Source: Anaerolineales bacterium
GTDB taxonomy: Bacteria; Chloroflexota; Anaerolineae; Anaerolineales; UBA11579
NCBI GenBank assembly: GCA_025450445.1
Contig: JANWHN010000015.1
Location: 1-46,109, forward strand
Length of the DNA stretch: 46,109 bases
Direction of reading: 5' to 3'
Under the pieces are notes generated by a model that was given only the letters and a program-made list of their open reading frames with translations, had not been told where the DNA came from and made no database searches. How positions within the stretch are numbered: the first letter of the stretch is position 1; the number at the start of each line of letters is the position of its first letter. Positions 25,791 through 33,452 of this stretch are shown one piece after another. Position numbers and translations under genes: made by a program.

Positions 25791-26210
25791 CTAGGCCTGG
25801 CTGAATGAGCGCTGTAAGCGCAGCCCGGAAAGGATGAGCATGAGGGTTAGTACCACCGCAGATAACACGCAGAAGGGGCAAATGGCGCGGATGACATAGA
25901 GTTCCAAATAAGTTAGGTACGCAGAATATAGCACGCCAATCAACGAAAGACCAAACACGATCATGGCGCCATTGAAATTGAAAAAATCGTTGCGCGGCTC
26001 GAGCAACAAGACAACCAACATGGCGATGTAAGCTCCGGCTCCGAGCATTGCGATCGGGATGCCAGCAATGCTGGCGTATACACTCGTGTTTACAACTTCG
26101 CAACCGCTACTGACGTTGCACACTCCGTCCTCGGCAAGCTTGATCCAGGTGAGATACAGCGAATCGAGCAAGCCTACCGCGGCGAGTGCGATCAGAATCT
26201 TACGAAGCAA
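25791..26210 (-). CDS. Vitamin K epoxide reductase (VKOR) family membrane protein
   Basis: A 139-aa integral membrane protein with four predicted helices. VKOR homologues reoxidise DsbA-like proteins by passing electrons to quinone, so in bacteria they support disulfide formation outside the cytoplasm. The loop pair C31 and C37 ('VCNVSSGCEVVNTSVY') and the active-site 'CPFC' near 112 are both present. No thioredoxin partner domain is fused and none is nearby. The start is TTG, supported by GGAGG 4 nt upstream; the ATG in that SD is out of frame. It follows moeA directly. Confidence 0.92.
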   Translation of the reverse strand: MLRKILIALAAVGLLDSLYLTWIKLAEDGVCNVSSGCEVVNTSVYASIAGIPIAMLGAGAYIAMLVVLLLEPRNDFFNFNGAMIVFGLSLIGVLYSAYLTYLELYVIRAICPFCVLSAVVLTLMLILSGLRLQRSFSQA

Positions 26211-26221
26211 TCATCCTCCAA

Positions 26222-27448
26222 TTACAACGGCCAAATCTCAACTTGTGAACCAGATTTTAATTCTTTGACGCCGGCAGGCACAATCATCAATGCATCGGCT
26301 TGGACTAACGAATAAAGATTACCTGAACCCTGATGGCCTGTCAAATAAACCTCCACACCGTCCTTAACATGGACGCGCAAATAGCTTTCACGTCCATCGG
26401 ATTCAATACGTTCGGTTAAAGTGCCGAGAACTGAATGGCGCTGCCAATTTTTTACACCAGCCATTTTTTGGAGGGCGGGACGTACAAATACTTCGAAGCC
26501 AACGAATGCGGATGCTGGATTGCCTGGAAGCCCAATGTAGGGAATTTTGCGATAGCTGCCAAACGCGAAAGGCCGGCCGGGGCGCATGTTAACCTTCCAA
26601 AAATCCATTTCGCCGCGGCTGGTAACAGCCTCGCGCAAGTAGTCGAATGCGCCGACGCTTACGCCAGCCGACGAAATGATGAGCTGGGCGCCGGAATCGA
26701 TAGCGCGGTCGAGATGTGCTTGAGCATCGGCGAGAGTGTCGCGGGCGACGCCGAGCAAGATCGGGTCCGCCCCACAGCTTTTAACCAACGCCGCCAGCAT
26801 GTGCGAATTTGTTTCGCGAATCTTGCCAGGCGTAAGCGGTTGATCAACGCCAAGCAATTCGTCGCCAGAAGAGAAGATGGCGACGCGCGGTTTCTTGTAC
26901 ACCTTAATATCGGCTTTAGCTTGCATGGCGAGGAGTGCGAGATCCTGCGGGGTTAAGCATTTACCTGGCTCAAGCAATACATCGCCTTTGCGAAAATCTT
27001 GCCCCGCAGGACGCACGTACGCGCCGGATTTGAGCGGAGCGCGCACCTCAACTTGAGCCGGGAGCGGAGCGCCGGGCTGAGCTCCTGGGGCATCGGTATC
27101 CTCAACAGGAACGACCGCATCGGCGCCAGCCGGCATCGCCGCTCCGGTCATGATGCGCATGGCCTCGTCCTTACCAAGTATCCGATCAATGAAAGCGCCA
27201 GCCGGAATATCGCCGACTACTTTTAGCGTTTTCGGTTTTCCTTGCCCCGCCCCATTCAAATCACCGGCTCGGATAGCGAAGCCATCCATGCTTGAATTAT
27301 CGAACCGCGGGGAATCGGATTCAGCGATCAATTGCTCAGCAAAAACGCGGTCGCCAGCTTCTGATAGCGAAACAGATTCCTTACCAGTAACCGGCAAAGC
27401 TTTAAGCAAACGCTCGCGAGCTTCGGAGACGCTCAGCATCGAGATCAA
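26222..27448 (-). CDS. moeA: Molybdopterin molybdenumtransferase MoeA
   Basis: Inserts molybdate into adenylylated molybdopterin to finish molybdenum cofactor. 'SMDGFAIRAGDL' near 50, 'MTGAAMPAGADAVVPVEDT' near 100, 'FSSGDELLG' near 190, 'SAGVSVGAFDYLRE' near 260 and 'GLPGNPASAFVGFEVFVRP' near 310 cover all MoeA domains; 408 aa is normal. Its start overlaps the rel stop by 4 nt. No other molybdenum cofactor gene or molybdoenzyme is in the window. Confidence 0.96.
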   Translation of the reverse strand: MISMLSVSEARERLLKALPVTGKESVSLSEAGDRVFAEQLIAESDSPRFDNSSMDGFAIRAGDLNGAGQGKPKTLKVVGDIPAGAFIDRILGKDEAMRIMTGAAMPAGADAVVPVEDTDAPGAQPGAPLPAQVEVRAPLKSGAYVRPAGQDFRKGDVLLEPGKCLTPQDLALLAMQAKADIKVYKKPRVAIFSSGDELLGVDQPLTPGKIRETNSHMLAALVKSCGADPILLGVARDTLADAQAHLDRAIDSGAQLIISSAGVSVGAFDYLREAVTSRGEMDFWKVNMRPGRPFAFGSYRKIPYIGLPGNPASAFVGFEVFVRPALQKMAGVKNWQRHSVLGTLTERIESDGRESYLRVHVKDGVEVYLTGHQGSGNLYSLVQADALMIVPAGVKELKSGSQVEIWPL

Positions 27449-29646
27449 CCTGGTCGCACACGGCGTGCCTCGAGGACGTTCGGGAGGCTCTCGACGCGGG
27501 TTAGCACGCGGCTCAATTGACCAATATTGTCTACGTTAAGAATTAGGTCGAAGGTGGCTTCGTTGCTTGGATCAACGTCAACTTTTACCTGGCTCATGCT
27601 AATGCCCTCGTCCGCGATCACGGTGGAGACGTCTCGCATCAGACCGCCACGGTCGAACGCCAATATGCGCACGGCAACGGGATAAGTGTTTTTTGCCTCG
27701 CCCCAAGAAACCTGCACCAAGCGCTCTTTATCCTTGACTCGCAAGACGTTAGGACAATCCTTGCGGTGAATGGTGGCGCCGCGGCCGCGCGTGATGTAGC
27801 CAACAATCTCGTCTCCAGGGACGGGTTTGCAGCACTTGCCAAAGCTTGTTAGCAGGCCTTTTACGCCTACGACGCTGATCGTATCATCGCCGACCTTGAT
27901 CTCTTTGCGAGGTGCAACGATTTCAGCAAATTTCTGATCACGATCGCCGAGGTTGAGCCGCGAGATTAACCGACTAACCGAAACATCCCCGGTCCCAATA
28001 TCCTCGTAAAGCTGCTCGGCGTTCTTTAATCCGGAATCCTTTGCTAACTTGTCGATATCCAGATCGGCCAGGCTCAGCCTGCGCAGCTCGCGCTCTAGCT
28101 GGGCACGGCCGCTGGTTACGTTTTGCTCCTCGTGCTGGCGTTTGAACCAAGCACGTACTTTCGAACGAGCCCGTTCGCTGTTAACCAGGCGCAAATTAGG
28201 GTTAAGCCAGTCGCGGCTCGGCCCGCCGCGTTTGGTGGTCAAAATCTCAACCTGGTCCCCGGTTTTCAGTTGATGATCCAACGAAACCAGCTTGCCGTTC
28301 ACTTTGGCGCCGCGGCAGCGGTGGCCAACATCTGTATGGACATGATAGGCGAAGTCGAGTGGAGTGGCGCCCGTGGGCAAATCGATTATGTCGCCGCGCG
28401 GAGTGAAGGTGTACACCCGATCGCTGAAAACATCGGTCTTCATCGTGTCGACGAAATCGCCCGCGTCGTCCACGTCCTGCATCCAATCCATCAGCTGGCG
28501 TAACCAGACCACGCGGCGCTCGTATTCCTTGTCTTGAGGCTTGCCTTCCTTATAAAGCCAGTGGGCTGCGATGCCGTACTCCGCGTTCTCATGCATTTCT
28601 TTCGTACGGATCTGGACTTCGAGCGGACGGCCATCGTCGAAGATCACCGCCGTATGCAGGGATTGATAGAAATTGTCCTTGGGAGCGGCGATGTAGTCAT
28701 CAAACTCACCCGGCACCGGACGCCAGTGCGTGTGGATCAGGCCGAGGACTTGGTAACAAGTTGGGATATCGTCGACGATGATGCGCACGGCGCGCACGTC
28801 GGTGACATTGTCGAATGCCACACCCTTTCGCTGCATCTTTGAATAAATTGAGTAAATGTGTTTGGGTCTACCTGAAATTTCCCCCTTGATGCCATCTTGA
28901 GCTAGTAATGCTTCCAGCCGCTTATCGATCTGTTCGACCTGCTTCTCCCGTTCGGAGCGGCGTTCGGCGAGATTGGCTGCGATCTGCTTATAGGTCTCCG
29001 GATCCGAATGCCGAAAAGCCAGATCTTCGAGCTCCCATTTAAGTTGCCAGATACCCAGGCGGTTGGCCAAAGGTGCAAAAATATCGAGAGTTTGTTTGGC
29101 GATGCGGGTACGCTTTTCCTCAGGCAAATAGCCGAGGGTGCGCATGTTGTGCAAACGATCTGCTAGCTTGATCAGCACCACACGCACATCCTCGCCCATA
29201 GCGAGGAAAGTCTTGCGCAGAGTCTCAGACGCCATATCGGCGCTGCGGCTGCGGTTTTCTTCGTCCCCGTCTTCGGCATTGAGTTTGCGTTTGCCTTTGC
29301 GCCCCCCGCCCGTCATACGCGAGACGCGCGGGAGCTGGCTCAGCTTGGTAACGCCGTCGACCAGCTTAGCGATCTCATCGCCAAATTCGGCCTGCAAATC
29401 GGCCAGGGTGACGCTGGTGTCTTCGACTGTGTCGTGCAGCAGGCCAGCGGCTACTACGACTGGGGGCACGTGCATTTCGGCCAGGATGATGGAGACGGCA
29501 AGGCAATGGTTGATATAGGGCTCGCCAGAGACGCGCTTTTGGCCCTTGTGCGCCTTGGCGGCAAAGCGATAGGCTCGCTCGAGCAATTCCTGATCGGCGG
29601 GCGTGTAACGCTGAGGAAGAACCTCAATGAGGCTGGTCAGCTCCAT
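27445..29646 (-). CDS. rel: Bifunctional (p)ppGpp synthetase/hydrolase (Rel/SpoT)
   Basis: Makes and degrades the alarmone (p)ppGpp. The HD hydrolase domain has 'AAGLLHDTVEDTSVTL' near 65 and an intact HD pair. The synthetase domain has 'DVRAVRIIVDD' and 'YIAAPKDNFYQSLHTAVI' (about 285-345), followed by TGS ('VYTFTPRGDIIDLPTGATPL', about 415) and a C-terminal ACT domain (about 655-733). A charged insert ('GGGRKGKRKLNAEDGDEENR') lies within the hydrolase domain near 113. Length 733 aa is normal. A TATACT -10 lies 7 nt before the ATG without a Shine-Dalgarno, so the mRNA is probably leaderless. Confidence 0.96.
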   Translation of the reverse strand: MELTSLIEVLPQRYTPADQELLERAYRFAAKAHKGQKRVSGEPYINHCLAVSIILAEMHVPPVVVAAGLLHDTVEDTSVTLADLQAEFGDEIAKLVDGVTKLSQLPRVSRMTGGGRKGKRKLNAEDGDEENRSRSADMASETLRKTFLAMGEDVRVVLIKLADRLHNMRTLGYLPEEKRTRIAKQTLDIFAPLANRLGIWQLKWELEDLAFRHSDPETYKQIAANLAERRSEREKQVEQIDKRLEALLAQDGIKGEISGRPKHIYSIYSKMQRKGVAFDNVTDVRAVRIIVDDIPTCYQVLGLIHTHWRPVPGEFDDYIAAPKDNFYQSLHTAVIFDDGRPLEVQIRTKEMHENAEYGIAAHWLYKEGKPQDKEYERRVVWLRQLMDWMQDVDDAGDFVDTMKTDVFSDRVYTFTPRGDIIDLPTGATPLDFAYHVHTDVGHRCRGAKVNGKLVSLDHQLKTGDQVEILTTKRGGPSRDWLNPNLRLVNSERARSKVRAWFKRQHEEQNVTSGRAQLERELRRLSLADLDIDKLAKDSGLKNAEQLYEDIGTGDVSVSRLISRLNLGDRDQKFAEIVAPRKEIKVGDDTISVVGVKGLLTSFGKCCKPVPGDEIVGYITRGRGATIHRKDCPNVLRVKDKERLVQVSWGEAKNTYPVAVRILAFDRGGLMRDVSTVIADEGISMSQVKVDVDPSNEATFDLILNVDNIGQLSRVLTRVESLPNVLEARRVRPG

Positions 29647-29653
29647 TTTGATT

Positions 29654-29659
29654 AGTATA
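29654..29659 (-). promoter_or_regulatory. -10 element of the rel operon
   Basis: TATACT on the minus strand, 7 nt before the rel ATG. A weak AAGACA (-35, 4 of 6) lies 18 bp upstream. A direct repeat AACTGCG-A-AACTGCG is found in the spacer region. Confidence 0.5.
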
Positions 29660-29709
29660 CAACTGCGAAACTGCGATTGTCTTTGCTCAACTCCAGGTTT
29701 AGCCGCGCA

Positions 29710-29738
29710 TTGACCTGATTAATTGCGGATGGTAAACT
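29710..29738 (+). promoter_or_regulatory. Promoter of tRNA-Asp
   Basis: TTGACC (29710-29715) and TAAACT (29733-29738) with a 17-bp spacer, 12 nt before the tRNA. The -10 hexamer and spacing are the same as in the tRNA-Met promoter. Confidence 0.8.
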
Positions 29739-29750
29739 CGGCGGGTTACT

Positions 29751-29826
29751 GGTCTCGTGGTGTAGCCTGGCTTAACACGCTGCCCTGTCAAGGCAGAGAT
29801 CGCGGGTTCAAATCCCGTCGAGACCG
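29751..29826 (+). tRNA. tRNA-Asp (anticodon GUC)
   Basis: 76-nt cloverleaf: acceptor GGTCTCG/CGAGACC, anticodon stem CTGCC/GGCAG with loop CTGTCAA, T-arm GCGGG/CCCGT around TTCAAAT, discriminator G as expected for tRNA-Asp. CCA is not encoded. Confidence 0.95.
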
Positions 29827-29837
29827 CTGAGCAAAGC

Positions 29838-29868
29838 AAAATCCCGGCAAGCCCCGGGATTTTTTGTT
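29838..29868. terminator. Bidirectional terminator between tRNA-Asp and the esterase gene
   Basis: AAAATCCCGG and CCGGGATTTT pair over 10 bp around a 6-nt loop, followed by a T-tract on the plus strand and A/T-rich DNA on the other side. It can end both convergent units. Confidence 0.85.
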
Positions 29869-29869
29869 A

Positions 29870-30622
29870 CTAGTCTTTAGCCAGCCACGCTAAATATTCT
29901 TTAAAGTTAGCGACCCAGTAAGTGTAGGAATGGTCACCATCAGTAAACACAGATTCATAATCAACTCCCCAGCCGTCGAGGATAGCTGTAAAGATCTGAG
30001 CACGTTCAAGCATGTATGGGTCAGCGAAGCCCGTGTTGAAAAAGAAACTAGGTTGCTGGGATGCAGGTATTGCGTCCAGCCAAATCTGAATCTGCTGTTC
30101 TTCGCCCGCGATTGCACCACTTCCAAACAAGGCGGCGCTGGCGAACATATCTGGATGCTGAAGGGCGAGCCGATATGCGGGCGCTCCACCCTGTGAAGCC
30201 CCGGCAAGGGCACGGTGTTGGCGTTCTGCGAGCACCCGATAGTTGGCTTCGATGTAAGGCAAGACTCGCAGCAAGAAATTCTCGCCCTGCATGTCATTGT
30301 CAGTGTTATCTAAGCCGATAAGGATAAGGGGCGAGATCTCGCCTGAAAGAATCAGGTTGTCGGCGAGTTCGGCAACACCTGCGTTGAACGAATCGCTGGG
30401 TCCGCCGCTGCGTCCGGGGAATAAGTAGATAGCTGGATACAAGCGTTGGGGCTCATCCGCATAACAAGGCGGCAGATAAATTGTGAAGCGATGCGCTAGG
30501 CCGTTCTCGTTTTCAACACGAGCGGACTCGAGTATGCCGGGTTGATCGCAATGAACATCGCGACTCAAGACCTGATCTTGACAACCGGTTAGGAGCAACA
30601 CTAGAAGCAACAATCGCTTCAT
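29870..30622 (-). CDS. Lipoprotein esterase (alpha/beta hydrolase, esterase-D-like)
   Basis: A 250-aa secreted hydrolase. The N-terminus 'LLLLVLLLTGC' is a lipoprotein signal with lipid-anchored C14. 'IYLPPCYADEPQRLYPAIYLFPG' and 'LAGASQGGAPAYRLAL' (nucleophile Ser near 144) belong to the putative esterase/Fes-type family, and 'TDGDHSYTYW' near the C-terminus supplies the catalytic His. The substrate is unknown. TAAACT lies 6 nt before the ATG, so the transcript is probably leaderless; it is divergent from the GcvT-like gene. Confidence 0.88.
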   Translation of the reverse strand: MKRLLLLVLLLTGCQDQVLSRDVHCDQPGILESARVENENGLAHRFTIYLPPCYADEPQRLYPAIYLFPGRSGGPSDSFNAGVAELADNLILSGEISPLILIGLDNTDNDMQGENFLLRVLPYIEANYRVLAERQHRALAGASQGGAPAYRLALQHPDMFASAALFGSGAIAGEEQQIQIWLDAIPASQQPSFFFNTGFADPYMLERAQIFTAILDGWGVDYESVFTDGDHSYTYWVANFKEYLAWLAKD

Positions 30623-30628
30623 TGATGC

Positions 30629-30634
30629 AGTTTA
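30629..30634 (-). promoter_or_regulatory. -10 element of the esterase gene
   Basis: TAAACT on the minus strand, 6 nt before the ATG. The element lies between the ATG and the divergent TATAAT at 30651-30656, so the two promoters overlap. Confidence 0.5.
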
Positions 30635-30650
30635 GCATGCAGGCTGAATG

Positions 30651-30656
30651 TATAAT
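30651..30656 (+). promoter_or_regulatory. -10 element of the GcvT/PYROXD2-like operon
   Basis: A perfect TATAAT on the plus strand 11 nt before ATG 30668, predicting a leader of about 5 nt. No strong -35 element is present. Confidence 0.6.
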
Positions 30657-30667
30657 TCCCGCGCCCC

Positions 30668-31870
30668 ATGCCCATCCCAAGCCCATTACACAGCCGCACC
30701 GCCCCACTGTGCATTACACAAGAGTGGCGCGATTGGTCGGGCTATCTTGCAGCGATCACGTATCAGCCCGCGCACGAGGTTGAATATTACGCTGTGCGCA
30801 ACGCGGCCGGGCTGCTGGATGTTTCGCCACTGTACAAATACGAAGTGACAGGCCCCGACGCACTGCGACTGGTGAACCGGGTCATGACGCGAGACATTGC
30901 CAAATGCCGTGTTGGGCAGGTGATGTATTCGCCGTGGTGCGATGAAGATGGCAAGGTGATCGATGATGGCACGATTGCACGGCTGGGTGAGCAACACTTC
31001 CGATTGACCGCCGCTGATCCGAATTTGCGATGGTTCCAAGATGTTGGGTACGGGATGGACGCGGACGTACGCGATGTATCGACCCAATTGGCTGCGCTAG
31101 CACTGCAAGGACCAAACAGTCTGCCGATCCTGAAGATTCTTTTCAAAGAGGCCAAGCTCGACGCGCTGAAGTATTACTACTTGCTCCAAAGCGAATTCAA
31201 TGGCACCCCAATTACGATCACGCGAACGGGGTACACCGGCGACCGCGGTTACGAGCTGTGGATCGCTCCTGACAAAGCGGCCCCATTGTGGGACAGGGTG
31301 ATGGAGGCCGGCAAAAGTTACGGAATTATTCCGTTTGGTTTGGCGGCGCTAGACATTTTGCGGGTAGAGGCCGGATTGCTATTGATCGAGGTGGATTACA
31401 CCTCCTCGCAGCACGCAAAAATTCCCGCGCAAAAATCCTCACCGTATGAGATTGGGCTGGGCTGGGCGGCCGACCTAAGCAAGGATGAATTCATCGGGCA
31501 GCGGGCTTTGCAAGCGGAGAAAAAAGCTGGCTCCCCGCGCAGCTTTGTCGGCCTCGAGGTCGACTGGAAAGATCTAGATCGTTTGTATGGCGCGGTCAAT
31601 CTGCCGCCGCAGGTAGCGGGCCGCGCTAGCCGGATCGCAGTGCCGCTGTACGCGAACGGCAAACATGTGGGCCAAGCGACCAGCATGGTCTTCTCCCCGA
31701 TTTTGAAAAAGTATGTGGCGCTGGCAACCGTTGAGAGTAGCTATGCACAAATGGGCAAGGAAATAGAGTTCGAGGTCACCGTTGAGTATGTGCGCGTTCG
31801 AGCTAAAGCAAAGGTGACCAAGTCGCTTTTCTACGAACCGCCACAAAAGAAGTCGGTCGCGCGTGGCTGA
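30668..31870 (+). CDS. GcvT-like aminomethyltransferase family protein
   Basis: A 400-aa folate-binding protein of the GcvT/YgfZ/DmdA superfamily. The N-terminal domain includes 'EVEYYAVRNAAGLLDVSPLY' near 37; 'ITITRTGYTGDRGYELWI' near 182 and 'GLAALDILRVEAGLLL' near 225 are typical GcvT motifs. The C-terminal barrel has 'GWAADLSKDEFIGQRAL'. True glycine cleavage is unlikely because GcvP and GcvH are absent; a tetrahydrofolate-linked demethylase or oxidase partner role is more plausible. It overlaps the next gene by 8 nt and forms an operon with two flavoproteins. Confidence 0.85.
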   Translation: MPIPSPLHSRTAPLCITQEWRDWSGYLAAITYQPAHEVEYYAVRNAAGLLDVSPLYKYEVTGPDALRLVNRVMTRDIAKCRVGQVMYSPWCDEDGKVIDDGTIARLGEQHFRLTAADPNLRWFQDVGYGMDADVRDVSTQLAALALQGPNSLPILKILFKEAKLDALKYYYLLQSEFNGTPITITRTGYTGDRGYELWIAPDKAAPLWDRVMEAGKSYGIIPFGLAALDILRVEAGLLLIEVDYTSSQHAKIPAQKSSPYEIGLGWAADLSKDEFIGQRALQAEKKAGSPRSFVGLEVDWKDLDRLYGAVNLPPQVAGRASRIAVPLYANGKHVGQATSMVFSPILKKYVALATVESSYAQMGKEIEFEVTVEYVRVRAKAKVTKSLFYEPPQKKSVARG

Positions 31871-33452
31871 GACCAAGCGCTACGACGCGATCGTCATCGG
31901 CGGCGGGCACAACGGGCTGGTGAACGCAGCTTACCTGGCAAAGGCCGGGCTAAGCGTCCTGCTTCTAGAGCAGCGCCCGATGGTGGGCGGCGCCACGGTG
32001 AGCGAAGAGATCTATCCTGGCTTCAAATTCACCGTGTTCTCCTACGTAGTCAGTTTGCTGCGCCCGGAGATCATCCGCGAACTCGAACTGCCGCGGCATG
32101 GCTTAGCCATCCTGCCACTCGAATCGACGATCACTCCTCTGCCCGGCGGCGACTACATTTACCGCGGAACCGATCCGCACGAAACCTTCCGCAATATCCA
32201 GCGCTTCTCGCCGCGGGATGCAGAGGCGTATCGCGAATATGGTCACGCTATGTACCAAATGGCCAAGGCGGTCAAATATATTCTTAGTATCCGCCCACCT
32301 GACCCGACCTCACTTCATCCGAGAGAGTTGATGGCGCTGCTCAAGCTAGGGAAGCATTTCCTCAACTTGGATGAGCAACACATGTACACGCTAGCCAAGT
32401 TAATGACAATGAGCTCGGCTGATTTTCTGGAGGAGTGGTTCGAGTTCGATCCGCTAGTCGCCACACTTTCGGCGAGTGGGATCATCGGAACGTTCTTAGG
32501 ACCGCGCTCGCCGGGTAGCGCTTATGTGTTGCTCCACCATTACATGGGCGAGATTGACGGCGTGTTTCGCGCCTGGGGCTTTGCCAAGGGCGGGACGGGT
32601 GGCGTGGCAGAAGCGATCGCCAGCTCTGCGCAAGAGCTCGGCGTTGAGATCCGCACGAACGCGAAGGTTGCCAAGGTCGCGACCCGCAATGGACGCGCCA
32701 CCGGTGTGGTTTTGGAAAACGGAGATGAGTTCGAAGCCAAGCAGGTCGTGTCCAGTTTGGACCCGAAGCTCACCTTTTTGAAATTATTGGATCCAAAAGA
32801 GTTACCTAGTGACTTGGTTGGGTCAATTAGTAAATTTGAAACACAAGGTTCGTCGGGCAAAGTCAACCTGGCGCTGGATGCACTGCCGGATCTGGCCTGC
32901 CTGCCAGGCGAGGGCGTGCATTTGAAAGGCGCGATCTCGATCAGCCCAAGTGTGGCTTACATCGAGCGTGCATACGACCAGGCCAAGTACGGGCAGTTCT
33001 CAGAGAAGCCCTACATCGACATCATCATTCCCTCGATGATCGATCCGCAGATGGCGCCGCCGGGCAAGCATGTGATGAGCTGCTTTGTGCAATATGCGCC
33101 CTATCATCTTCGTGAAAGCGACTGGGAGGACCAGCGAGAAGCTTTTGGCGACGCGGTGGTCAACACGCTGAGCGAATACATCCCCAATCTAAAAAACATT
33201 ATTTTGAATCGGCAGGTCTTGAGCCCGTGGGATATCGAACAGAAGATCGGCTTGAGTGGTGGGAATATTTTCCAGGGTGAGCTGAGCCTGAGCCAGCTTT
33301 TCTTTTTGCGCCCCAGCCCGGGTTACGCCCAATATCGCACCCCAATCCGCGGCTATTACCAATGCGGCTCCGGCACGCACCCCGGCGGCGGCATCACCGG
33401 GGCGCCGGGACGACTAGCCGCGTTTGAAGTCTTGAAAGACGCGCGCAAATGA
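31863..33452 (+). CDS. FAD-dependent oxidoreductase, PYROXD2 / phytoene desaturase-like (copy 1)
   Basis: A 529-aa flavoprotein. The dinucleotide-binding motif 'VIGGGHNGLVNAAYLAKAG' opens the protein (residues 11-29) and 'EQRPMVGGATVSEE' follows. The C-terminal FAD region 'RTPIRGYYQCGSGTHPGGGI' ends it. This is the pattern of PYROXD2/CrtI-related oxidoreductases of uncertain substrate. No other carotenoid gene is present, so a phytoene role is not supported. Start is GTG, overlapping the GcvT-like gene by 8 nt; the stop overlaps copy 2 by 4 nt. Confidence 0.9.
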   Translation: MAETKRYDAIVIGGGHNGLVNAAYLAKAGLSVLLLEQRPMVGGATVSEEIYPGFKFTVFSYVVSLLRPEIIRELELPRHGLAILPLESTITPLPGGDYIYRGTDPHETFRNIQRFSPRDAEAYREYGHAMYQMAKAVKYILSIRPPDPTSLHPRELMALLKLGKHFLNLDEQHMYTLAKLMTMSSADFLEEWFEFDPLVATLSASGIIGTFLGPRSPGSAYVLLHHYMGEIDGVFRAWGFAKGGTGGVAEAIASSAQELGVEIRTNAKVAKVATRNGRATGVVLENGDEFEAKQVVSSLDPKLTFLKLLDPKELPSDLVGSISKFETQGSSGKVNLALDALPDLACLPGEGVHLKGAISISPSVAYIERAYDQAKYGQFSEKPYIDIIIPSMIDPQMAPPGKHVMSCFVQYAPYHLRESDWEDQREAFGDAVVNTLSEYIPNLKNIILNRQVLSPWDIEQKIGLSGGNIFQGELSLSQLFFLRPSPGYAQYRTPIRGYYQCGSGTHPGGGITGAPGRLAAFEVLKDARK

